DNA of 5,583 nt from Hyphomonas sp. (lineage in GTDB: Bacteria; Pseudomonadota; Alphaproteobacteria; Caulobacterales; Hyphomonadaceae): NCBI GenBank assembly GCA_024743015.1, contig JANSXJ010000246.1, forward strand, positions 1 through 5,583, in the 5' to 3' direction. The notes beneath the pieces were generated by a model. The model worked only from the letters and a program-made list of their open reading frames with translations. It searched no databases and had not been told where the DNA came from. Below are positions 1 to 5,583 of this stretch, piece by piece. The position numbers were made by a program, and so were the translations under genes. The first letter of the stretch is position 1, and each line of letters begins with the position of its first letter.

Positions 1-1226
1 CCGAGCAGATCGCCGAAATACAAATCGCTGCCAGAAAATGACCAATGCTCAGGTCTGTAAACCGTGAAACCGCGTTGCGCACGCGGCATGAAGCCACCCA
101 GCCCAACATAAACACCGGCGCTGCCATTTAGGCCCATAGTGGCCGCACCGGGATAATTCAGCGTCGCATCCTCCCATAGCGTTGTCACAAGATGCGCTTG
201 ATCCGTTTCTGCAAGAGGGTCGCGATCCTTCGCTTCGTATTTGTAACAGACCTGGGTTCTACCGTCGTCTTCAAGGCGAACTTGCCAGAAATAGTTACCC
301 CCGAACCGGGCCAGTCGACCGCCTTTGTCCACCCAAGCATCCACGGTCTCGCGCATTGGGCGGCTCCAATATTCATCATGCCCCACGATCACTGCTCCTG
401 CATATCGATCCAGGATGGCGGGATCGCGCTCAAGATCGCTTTGCGCGATTAGATCGATCTTGAACCCAGCTCGCTCTGCCCAAACGACAAACTGGCGTTC
501 ATAGGACGCCCAACCAGCTGCCGCGTAATATTTTGAGAACCCCTGCGCGAACGCATACTCAAAGTTGGGATAACGCGGGACATCACCGGCTGCAGACATA
601 GCGTGTGGTATTCGCGGCGCGCCTTGCGGCAACCATATCAGACCGCGTGCCCATGGTCGCTGTGTAGATAAGACAGGAGAGAACTGGTCACCGCTATCGC
701 CCGCAATACCTTCGTAGGAATTAGCCCCACCCCAGTCATTATAAGCATTCCAAGTCGAGGTCGCGGCTATCAATACCAATGATGCAGCTTCCGCGCCTGA
801 CCGCACGATAAAGAAACCATGCTGTTCAATTCGACCGCCTTGCCCGTCATCAATGCTAACCGTGACGATGTAGCCCCCGGAACGCGCGTCTTCGGGAATT
901 CGCCATTTATATGAGACAGGCCAGTCACAACCGTCGCGATAGGCGTGTTGCTGCGTAGGGTGCAATTGTCCTTCAAGAGCCGCTTCGTGCAGCACCCGCT
1001 GGGGCTTCGCGCCATCGCGAATAATGGTCAACTCATAGGATTGCGCAGACGTGCTCACATGAAGCGTCAACTCGTCTCCGGGCTCATAACTTTGATGACC
1101 GGCATAGCACCAAACTTCAGGAATCTCTGGATCCCCACTCGGACGTTCATAGAAATGAGTCCAGTTTACAGAGAACCATTGCCCCCTGGCGACAGAGCCT
1201 CGATTGCGATGAAAATCATAACTCAT
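1..1226 (-). CDS. N,N-dimethylformamidase large-subunit family hydrolase (3' end outside window)
   Basis: Reverse-strand translation from ATG at 1226 stays open for 408 codons to the left edge, so the C-terminus is missing. Residues about 36-142 look like a beta-sandwich (VWCYAGHQSYEPGDELTLHV at 38-57, ending in FFIVR). The catalytic-type domain follows, with STWNAYNDWGGANSYEG (157-173), GHDEYW (282-287) and GGNYFWQVR (309-317). These are hallmarks of the dimethylformamidase beta/large-subunit C-terminal domain. The characterised Paracoccus enzyme binds mononuclear iron through two Tyr and one Glu and hydrolyses dimethylformamide to dimethylamine and formate. Here Tyr162 and Glu285 are plausible ligands; the second Tyr cannot be placed with certainty. 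The protein starts almost directly at the sandwich domain, so the N-terminal lectin-like part of true dimethylformamidase is absent. No signal peptide is seen, so it is probably cytoplasmic. The ATG overlaps the aminotransferase stop (ATGA), which fixes the start and implies coupling. The family call is firm; the substrate is unknown. Confidence 0.85.
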   Translation of the reverse strand, partial: MSYDFHRNRGSVARGQWFSVNWTHFYERPSGDPEIPEVWCYAGHQSYEPGDELTLHVSTSAQSYELTIIRDGAKPQRVLHEAALEGQLHPTQQHAYRDGCDWPVSYKWRIPEDARSGGYIVTVSIDDGQGGRIEQHGFFIVRSGAEAASLVLIAATSTWNAYNDWGGANSYEGIAGDSGDQFSPVLSTQRPWARGLIWLPQGAPRIPHAMSAAGDVPRYPNFEYAFAQGFSKYYAAAGWASYERQFVVWAERAGFKIDLIAQSDLERDPAILDRYAGAVIVGHDEYWSRPMRETVDAWVDKGGRLARFGGNYFWQVRLEDDGRTQVCYKYEAKDRDPLAETDQAHLVTTLWEDATLNYPGAATMGLNGSAGVYVGLGGFMPRAQRGFTVYRPEHWSFSGSDLYFGDLL

Positions 1227-2515
1227 TGGGTGGCTTTCACACTTTGCTCGAGAATATCGAGCCCCTCGGACAAATACTCTTCCTCAATCGTTAGCGCAGG
1301 CAGGAATCGGATCACATTACCGCGCACACCACAGGACAAAAGCAAAAGCCCCTGCTCCCGCGCGATCTGCACGATTTGCTTGGTTCGGTCTGGATCTGGC
1401 GACGCCTCATCGCCATCAACAACCAATTCCATAGCCACCATAGCGCCTGTACCGCGAACGTCTCCGATGCCAAGATCCGATTGACGTATAGCCTCACAGC
1501 GTCGCTTGATTTCATCGCCTATTTTTACGGCGCGCGCGCAGAGCTCCTCGTCGTCGATCACGTCCAATACAGCGAGCCCGGCGGCACAGCCGATCGGCGA
1601 CCCACCATAAGTTCCGCCTAGACCGCCTGGCGCTGCAGCATCCATAATCTCCGCCTTTCCAATCACTCCAGAAATAGGAAAACCTCCAGCCATAGCCTTT
1701 GCGACCGTCATCAAATCGGGCTCTACACCAGAGTGCTCAATCGCGAACATTTTTCCAGTCCGGGCAAACCCAGACTGTATTTCATCTGCAATCAAAATGA
1801 TCCCATGCTGATCACATAGCGTCCGCAGCGCCTGAAGGAATGCCGCTGGCGCCGTGTAAAAGCCACCTTCGCCTTGAATGGGTTCGATTATAATGGCGGC
1901 CACACGGTCCGGACCAATATCTGATTTAAACAAAGTCTCCAGAGCACCAAGCGACTCATCTCCCGTTACTCCAAGATATTCCGCTGGGAAAGGTAAGTGA
2001 TAAACCTCGCCAGGAAATGGGCCAAATCCCGTTTTGTAAGGCACAACCTTGCCGGTGAGCGCCATGCCCATCATTGTCCGTCCGTGAAACGCTCCTGAAA
2101 AAGCAATGACCGCCGTGCGCCCAGTGGCCGCACGGGCGATTTTGACACTGTTTTCAACCGCTTCTGCTCCGGTGGTCAAAAATATTGTCTTCTTAGGGGT
2201 TTCCCCAGGGGCGGCTTTGTTAAGTCGCTCCGCAAGCTCCAGATAACTGGTATAAGGACTGACTTGAAAGCAGACATGTGAAAACGCTTCGAGTTGTTTC
2301 GCGACAGCTGCTTGAATGCCTGGGTGATTGTGCCCGGTGTTGTTGACGGCGATACCGGAGGCAAAATCAATGTAACGCCTTCCCTCCTCATCCCAGATCT
2401 CAGCGTTCTGCGCGCGCGCAGCAAATACAGGATGCATGTTCCCTACGCCGCGAGGAATTGCCGATTCGCGACGCTTCCAGAGGGCGCTGTTATTCGTGTT
2501 CAGTGTGGCGCTCAT
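1223..2515 (-). CDS. gabT: 4-aminobutyrate aminotransferase (class III, PLP-dependent)
   Basis: 430 residues, close to the 426 of E. coli GabT. The enzyme moves the terminal amino group of 4-aminobutyrate to 2-oxoglutarate, giving succinate semialdehyde and glutamate in the cytoplasm. Visible elements: GIAVNNTGH with Ile55, the PLP-phosphate loop TTGAEAVENSVKIARAATGR (114-133), FHGR with Arg146, EPIQGEGGF with Glu216, IADEIQSGFARTGK with Asp244 and Ile246, the Schiff-base lysine Lys273 in VAKAMAGGFP, and NVIRFLPALTI with Arg403. These match the known E. coli GabT active-site positions (Ile50, Arg141, Glu211, Asp239, Lys268, Arg398) with a constant offset of five, which argues for a 4-aminobutyrate-type substrate. 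5-aminovalerate (DavT-like) remains possible. The frame is open upstream to 2692, but the start at 2515 is preferred: it has a strong Shine-Dalgarno, forms an ATGA overlap with the dehydrogenase stop, and gives a normal GabT N-terminus. The stop in turn overlaps the next gene's ATG. Confidence 0.93.
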   Translation of the reverse strand: MSATLNTNNSALWKRRESAIPRGVGNMHPVFAARAQNAEIWDEEGRRYIDFASGIAVNNTGHNHPGIQAAVAKQLEAFSHVCFQVSPYTSYLELAERLNKAAPGETPKKTIFLTTGAEAVENSVKIARAATGRTAVIAFSGAFHGRTMMGMALTGKVVPYKTGFGPFPGEVYHLPFPAEYLGVTGDESLGALETLFKSDIGPDRVAAIIIEPIQGEGGFYTAPAAFLQALRTLCDQHGIILIADEIQSGFARTGKMFAIEHSGVEPDLMTVAKAMAGGFPISGVIGKAEIMDAAAPGGLGGTYGGSPIGCAAGLAVLDVIDDEELCARAVKIGDEIKRRCEAIRQSDLGIGDVRGTGAMVAMELVVDGDEASPDPDRTKQIVQIAREQGLLLLSCGVRGNVIRFLPALTIEEEYLSEGLDILEQSVKATQ

Positions 2516-3975
2516 GTACCGAGCCCTCCCATTAGAAAATACTTCAGTTCCAGATAATCCTCGAGCCCGTGCCGCGACCCCTCGCGCCCCATGCCAGATT
2601 GCTTGACGCCACCGAACGGGGCCGACGCGGAGGAAAGCAGACCGGTATTGAGTCCAACCATTCCGTATTCCAGAGCTTCCCCGACGCGCCACGCTCGCCC
2701 CAAATCCTGAGTGTAGAAATAGGCCGCCAGCCCATACTCTGTCTGATTAGCCAAACGCACCGCATCCGCCTCGCTTTCGAAGCTGATGAGCGCTGCGACA
2801 GGGCCAAAAATCTCTTCCTTGAAAATAGACATCTCTGGCTGAACGCGATCGATCACCGTTGGTAGATAGAAGAGATTGCCCACATCGCTCCGGGCCCCGC
2901 CGGACTGAATACACGCTCCTGCATCACTGGCTTCTCGCACCAAGCGCTCAATTTTGAGAAGAGCCGACTCGTTGATCAGGGGGCCAATGACAGCTCCTTC
3001 CCGATCACCATGATCCACTTTAAGTTCTGAAAGCCGATTAATAAGTTTATCGCGAAACACATCCGCAACACTTTCTTGAACCAAAAACCTGTTCGAACAC
3101 ACACAAGTTTGACCGGCATTACGAAATTTCGAAGCGATCGCTCCTTCAATGGCCGCATCCAGATCTGCATCTTCAAACACGATAAAAGGTGCGTTGCCTC
3201 CAAGCTCCATAGAGACTTTTTTGATCGTGTCGGCGCTTTGGCGAAGCAAGATCCGCCCAACCTCTGTTGATCCCGTAAAAGACACTTTCCGAACTCGGGG
3301 ATCAGATGTGAGTATGTCACCCACCCCGACTGGATTGGCTGCAGGTACCACGTTGAACACGCCAGGCGGCACGCCTGCTTCGTCTGCCAACCCCGCAACA
3401 GCAAGCGCTGAGAAAGGTGTATCTTCAGCAGGCTTTGCCACCAGCGTACATCCCGCGGCGAGCGCCGCAGCAGCTTTGCGCATCAGCATCGCGTTTGGAA
3501 AATTCCAGGGGGTAATTGCGGCGCACACCCCAACCGGCTGGCGCAAGACTAATGCACGAGAGTCAGTACCTGCAGTCGGAAAGGTTTCGCCGTAGATTCG
3601 CTTTGCTTCTTCGGCGAACCAAGTCAGATATGAGGCGCCGTAAAGAACTTCACCTCGCGCCTCTGCGAGCGGTTTGCCCATTTCGGCGGTCAATAAACGC
3701 GCTAAATCGTCAGCGTTCGATACGAGTAAATCTCGCCATTTAAACATGATCTCTGCACGCGCAGCAGCTGGCATTGTTGCCCAATGGCCAAAAGCTGTGT
3801 GAGCTGCATCAATGGCATCCCGGGTTTCTGTTACTCCGCAATTTGCAACCGAGCCTATTAATTCGCCGGTAGCAGGATTGGACACTTCAAAAGTAGTTCC
3901 ATCGGCTGACGATCGCCAAGCCCCTCCGATGAAGGCGTTTTTGCGAAGAAGGCCGGTTTTTACTAAATCTGTCAT
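2512..3975 (-). CDS. gabD: Succinate-semialdehyde dehydrogenase (NAD(P)+), ALDH superfamily
   Basis: 487 residues, a full-length GabD (E. coli 482). It oxidises succinate semialdehyde to succinate with NAD(P)+, the step after GabT. Motifs in order: TPWNFPNAM (155-163, oxyanion Asn158), VAKPAEDTPFSAL (179-191, cofactor-binding Lys181), FTGSTEVG (233-240), MELGGNAPF with general base Glu257, KFRNAGQTCVC with nucleophile Cys291, KEEIFGPV (386-393), and a C-terminal PFGGVKQSGMGREGS. The block from FTGST to GQTCVC is almost residue-for-residue the GabD/SSADH signature rather than that of betaine- or general-aldehyde dehydrogenases. Cys291 and Cys293 form the CxC pair that in human SSADH makes a redox-switch disulfide; whether that operates here is inference. 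Glutarate semialdehyde (DavD-like) is an alternative substrate. It is the first gene of the minus-strand operon, and its stop overlaps the gabT ATG. The ribosome binding site before ATG 3975 is weak (AGAAG about 10 nt upstream). Confidence 0.94.
   Translation of the reverse strand: MTDLVKTGLLRKNAFIGGAWRSSADGTTFEVSNPATGELIGSVANCGVTETRDAIDAAHTAFGHWATMPAAARAEIMFKWRDLLVSNADDLARLLTAEMGKPLAEARGEVLYGASYLTWFAEEAKRIYGETFPTAGTDSRALVLRQPVGVCAAITPWNFPNAMLMRKAAAALAAGCTLVAKPAEDTPFSALAVAGLADEAGVPPGVFNVVPAANPVGVGDILTSDPRVRKVSFTGSTEVGRILLRQSADTIKKVSMELGGNAPFIVFEDADLDAAIEGAIASKFRNAGQTCVCSNRFLVQESVADVFRDKLINRLSELKVDHGDREGAVIGPLINESALLKIERLVREASDAGACIQSGGARSDVGNLFYLPTVIDRVQPEMSIFKEEIFGPVAALISFESEADAVRLANQTEYGLAAYFYTQDLGRAWRVGEALEYGMVGLNTGLLSSASAPFGGVKQSGMGREGSRHGLEDYLELKYFLMGGLGT
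2524..2530 (-). promoter_or_regulatory. Ribosome binding site of the aminotransferase gene
   Basis: On the minus strand GGGAGGG lies 8 nt before the ATG at 2515, inside the last codons of the dehydrogenase gene. This near-perfect Shine-Dalgarno decides the start in favour of 2515 over the upstream in-frame ATG at 2692. It also means the aminotransferase can be initiated independently as well as by coupling. Confidence 0.8.
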
Positions 3976-3982
3976 CTCTATC

Positions 3983-4013
3983 GGATCTTCTGTGTTATCA
4001 TTTCAAAAGATCC
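3983..4013 (-). promoter_or_regulatory. Possible hairpin or operator dyad in the gabD leader
   Basis: GGATCTT (3983-3989) and AAGATCC (4007-4013) form a perfect 7-bp inverted repeat with a 17-nt spacer. In a gabD transcript this would fold into a stem ending 7 nt before the AUG and would include the AGAAG that is the only Shine-Dalgarno-like stretch. A 7-bp match of this kind is expected about once by chance in a region of this size, so this is tentative. Confidence 0.25.
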
Positions 4014-4023
4014 TGCCCGCATG

Positions 4024-4055
4024 TTTGGCCAAATGGAGTGTCCGATTCGGCCAGA
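4024..4055. promoter_or_regulatory. Two GGCC-centred dyads 22 bp apart (possible operator)
   Basis: TTTGGCCAAA at 4024-4033 is a perfect 10-bp palindrome. TTCGGCCAGA at 4046-4055 is a degenerate copy. Their centres are 22 bp apart, about two helical turns, near the middle of the divergent region. This is the arrangement of cooperatively bound operator sites, but no known regulator consensus was recognised. Confidence 0.25.
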
Positions 4056-4145
4056 TTTTTGTCCCACTTTTACATTGCAGTCTGATCACTCACAGAAGAC
4101 GATGAGGTTATCTACTCAATAGTGAATCTGGTGCCCAAACATCAA

Positions 4146-4151
4146 AGGAAG
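4146..4151 (+). promoter_or_regulatory. Ribosome binding site of the decarboxylase gene
   Basis: AGGAAG lies 5 nt before ATG 4157. An in-frame GTG at 4151 overlaps this sequence and so would have no usable Shine-Dalgarno; the ATG is therefore chosen as the start. Confidence 0.65.
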
Positions 4152-4156
4152 TGAGT

Positions 4157-5527
4157 ATGCTAGACACGAACGGCGCGATTAGAGTTGAGCGAGACCAGCT
4201 CATGATTGAAGACATCGCCGCACAAGATCTTGCGAAACAGTTTGGCACGCCAACATTCGTGATCTCTGAAAACCAACTGCGCCAGAACGCGCGTCGCATC
4301 AAAAAAGCCTTTCAAGATCAGTGGCCTGAAGGACAAGTCGATGTCTATCCTGCTTTTAAAGCCGCCCCTTACATCGCCATACGCCGAATCTTATCGGAAG
4401 AAGGATATGGCTGCGATACATTTGGTCCGAGTGAGCTTGAAGGCGCCCTTCAAGGACAAACCAATCCACAAAAACTCTCAGTCAACGGATCTCTGAAATC
4501 GCGCGAAGTCATTGCTCGCGGCATCGAAGTTGGCGCAAGAATTGTGATTGATGCGCTACGAGAGGTTAGTCTATGTGTCGAAGAAGCGCGTAGGCTTGGG
4601 AAAGCTGCGCGAGTAATGCTTCGTTTGAAGCCGGATCTCTCCAAACTGGACATTACTTCCGACTTCGCCCCGCTTCCGGTAGGAGAGCTTACCCAGCGAA
4701 TTCGTTACGGCTTGCCGTACGAAGAAGCCGTTGCAGCCGCAAAAATGATTGCGGCGCATAATGAGACCGAACTTATTGGCTTTCATTGTCACATTGGCCG
4801 GCAAAGCACCGACCTTAAGCTTTGGGCTGGTCTAGTTGAACATATGGTGGATACGTGCGTGGATGTCTGCACAGAAGCCGGATTAAAAGGTTACCGGCCA
4901 GATCACCTCGATTTTGGCGGTGGCTTCGCGCCTCCTCGCGATTTTGACACAGATGGTCCGCGCTCGGGTATGAAAGCGCCTGCGATTGAAGCTTATGCAC
5001 AAGCCATGATGTCGGCCCTCCGCAGCACTCTCGACAGGCATCAACTTTCAAAGGAAGGTCTGACAGTGGAAATCGAGCCAGGCCGAAGCTTACATGCTGA
5101 TACGGGTCTTCATTTGACGGAGGTCGCAAACATAAAGTCCAGCGAACGATTTGGCCGCCAGGTCTGGGCCGAGCTTGATACGTCCGAAGTCTTTCTCGGC
5201 ACATTCGCGATGGATCCATCAACGCGGCTTTTTCAGTATCTGATCGCGAACAAAGCCAACACTCCTGCAACGCAGTGCATTGATCTGGTCGGGAAATCTT
5301 GTAACGGAGAAATGATCCTGCTCGATGCTGATGTTCCAGACGTAAACGCTGGCGATATCGTCGCGCTGATGGATACTGGGGCTTACATTGAGAGCCTGTC
5401 GTGTAATTTCAACGCTATGCCTCGGCCCGGAACTGTTCTCGTCAATGCGCGCAGCGCTTCTTGGATTCGACAGCCTGAAACCATTCAACAAGTGTACGCT
5501 CGAGACGCGGTGCCCGATTGGCTCTAG
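4157..5527 (+). CDS. Fold-type III PLP-dependent decarboxylase (DapDC/ODC family), substrate unknown
   Basis: 456 residues from ATG 4157. The layout is that of the group IV decarboxylases: an alanine-racemase-like barrel followed by a C-terminal beta domain. Seen are the Schiff-base lysine Lys68 in VYPAFKA, GYGCDTFGPSELEGAL (83-98), His212 in GFHCHIGRQ (PLP stacking), the glycine loop DFGGGF (252-257), EPGR (307-310), Cys382 in VGKSCNGE, Tyr410 in DTGAY, and NFNAMPRP (417-424). The catalytic and cofactor set therefore looks intact. The specificity motifs differ from LysA. The usual CES-D is CNGEM here, and the Arg-Pro...Tyr substrate motif expected near residues 340-360 is not evident (DTSEVFLGTF instead). 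Meso-diaminopimelate is therefore an unlikely substrate, and housekeeping lysA is not a good name. It is divergent from gabD-gabT and probably belongs to the same pathway, perhaps decarboxylating an amino acid upstream of the transaminase. A racemase or other PLP role cannot be excluded. Confidence 0.85.
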   Translation: MLDTNGAIRVERDQLMIEDIAAQDLAKQFGTPTFVISENQLRQNARRIKKAFQDQWPEGQVDVYPAFKAAPYIAIRRILSEEGYGCDTFGPSELEGALQGQTNPQKLSVNGSLKSREVIARGIEVGARIVIDALREVSLCVEEARRLGKAARVMLRLKPDLSKLDITSDFAPLPVGELTQRIRYGLPYEEAVAAAKMIAAHNETELIGFHCHIGRQSTDLKLWAGLVEHMVDTCVDVCTEAGLKGYRPDHLDFGGGFAPPRDFDTDGPRSGMKAPAIEAYAQAMMSALRSTLDRHQLSKEGLTVEIEPGRSLHADTGLHLTEVANIKSSERFGRQVWAELDTSEVFLGTFAMDPSTRLFQYLIANKANTPATQCIDLVGKSCNGEMILLDADVPDVNAGDIVALMDTGAYIESLSCNFNAMPRPGTVLVNARSASWIRQPETIQQVYARDAVPDWL

Positions 5528-5583
5528 CTCATGACAGCGTCAATCATGTGCTGTGGATAGCCTGCCGAAAGTCCACCATCGAC
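5524..5583 (-). CDS. C-terminus of a probable short-chain dehydrogenase/reductase (5' end outside window)
   Basis: Read leftward from the right edge, the minus strand is open for 19 codons and ends at TAG 5526-5524, giving VDGGLSAGYPQHMIDAVMS. VDGG followed by small residues shortly before the C-terminus is typical of classical short-chain dehydrogenases/reductases, where it closes the Rossmann-fold subunit. The gene is convergent with the decarboxylase and the two stop codons overlap (5524-5527), leaving no room for an intergenic terminator. With so little visible, the family is a fair guess and the substrate is unknown. If it belongs to the same pathway it would supply an NAD(P)-linked oxidation or reduction. 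Confidence 0.55.
   Translation of the reverse strand, partial: VDGGLSAGYPQHMIDAVMS

Larger units (their letters stand above)
3980..4103. repeat. Widely spaced inverted repeat spanning the divergent promoter region
   Basis: TCTTCTGTG at 3986-3994 is the exact reverse complement of CACAGAAGA at 4091-4099. Allowing a 2-nt gap, the match extends to ATCG at 3980-3983 against CGAT at 4100-4103. Each arm therefore reads CACAGAAGA(TC)CGAT towards the gene it precedes. On the gabD side the arm is directly before the ATG; on the decarboxylase side it is about 53 nt before it. A 9-bp exact match in 181 bp is somewhat unlikely by chance but not compelling. It may be a pair of binding sites for one regulator, or an RNA-level element. 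Confidence 0.4.
3976..4156. promoter_or_regulatory. Divergent intergenic control region
   Basis: These 181 bp separate the start codons of gabD (leftward) and the decarboxylase (rightward), so both promoters must lie here or just inside the genes. The region is more AT-rich than the flanking genes. No convincing -35/-10 pair was found for either direction; weak candidates are TTGCAG at 4075-4080 (plus) and GATAAC within 3994-3999 (minus strand). It contains the inverted repeats and GGCC dyads listed separately. Shared control of the two divergent transcripts is an inference from the layout. Confidence 0.6.

Noticed and set aside
182..463. Overlapping plus-strand open frames of 86-93 codons.
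   Set aside because: They are antisense to the conserved hydrolase domain containing HDEYW, which explains the open frames; no family features.
945..1484. A 179-codon plus-strand open frame.
   Set aside because: It runs antisense across the hydrolase start and the aminotransferase end, both supported by conserved motifs. Its translation resembles no known family.
2516..2692. A 59-residue N-terminal extension of the aminotransferase from ATG 2692.
   Set aside because: It lies entirely inside the conserved C-terminal coding of gabD in another frame, has no GabT homology, and a strong Shine-Dalgarno plus ATGA overlap supports ATG 2515.
3149..3595. A 148-codon plus-strand open frame.
   Set aside because: It is antisense to the most conserved part of the aldehyde dehydrogenase and rich in low-complexity Ala/Ser/Pro, as expected of a shadow frame.
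4075..4103. A sigma-70 promoter TTGCAG-N17-GACGAT for the decarboxylase.
   Set aside because: The -10 match is only three of six; too weak to list as a promoter.
4102..4122. A six-codon leader peptide (MRLSTQ) before the decarboxylase.
   Set aside because: The ATG is only 3 nt from the nearest AGAAG, there is no run of regulatory codons and no following terminator hairpin; chance is sufficient.
4151..4156. GTG 4151 as the start of the decarboxylase.
   Set aside because: It overlaps the AGGAAG ribosome binding site and adds only two residues; ATG 4157 is 5 nt from that site.
4815..5270. A 151-codon minus-strand open frame.
   Set aside because: It is antisense to the decarboxylase motifs GGGF and EPGR and has no recognisable domain.

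Overview
The window reads as ordinary chromosomal DNA of a proteobacterium. The high identity of two genes to proteobacterial GabT/GabD, the moderately GC-rich coding and the tight ATGA-coupled gene packing suggest an alphaproteobacterium; that placement is an inference. It holds three complete genes, two genes cut by the window edges and one divergent intergenic region. There are no RNA genes, insertion sequences, CRISPR arrays or signs of an origin.

The left three quarters (1-3975) is a minus-strand operon. From its promoter end it runs: a GabD-type succinate-semialdehyde dehydrogenase (3975-2512), a GabT-type class III aminotransferase (2515-1223), and the first 408 codons of a protein of the N,N-dimethylformamidase large-subunit family (1226 to the left edge). 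Both junctions are 4-bp ATGA stop/start overlaps, so the three proteins should be translationally coupled and made together. Positions 3976-4156 are a short divergent control region with an inverted repeat across it and other possible operator elements. To its right, on the plus strand, is a complete fold-type III PLP-dependent decarboxylase of the diaminopimelate/ornithine decarboxylase family (4157-5527). Its catalytic residues are present but its substrate-recognition motifs are not those of LysA. Its stop overlaps the stop of a convergent minus-strand gene, of which only 19 codons are visible; these look like the C-terminus of a short-chain dehydrogenase/reductase.

Taken together this looks like a catabolic cluster for a nitrogenous compound. 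GabT and GabD would take a terminal 4-aminobutyrate (or 5-aminovalerate) intermediate to the semialdehyde and then to the dicarboxylate, feeding the TCA cycle. The dimethylformamidase-like enzyme is a candidate amide or formamide hydrolase that liberates the amine. The divergent decarboxylase could act upstream on an amino acid. The linking of GabDT to a dimethylformamidase-family hydrolase is the most unusual part. The actual substrate cannot be read from the sequence, and no transporter or regulator lies within the window.
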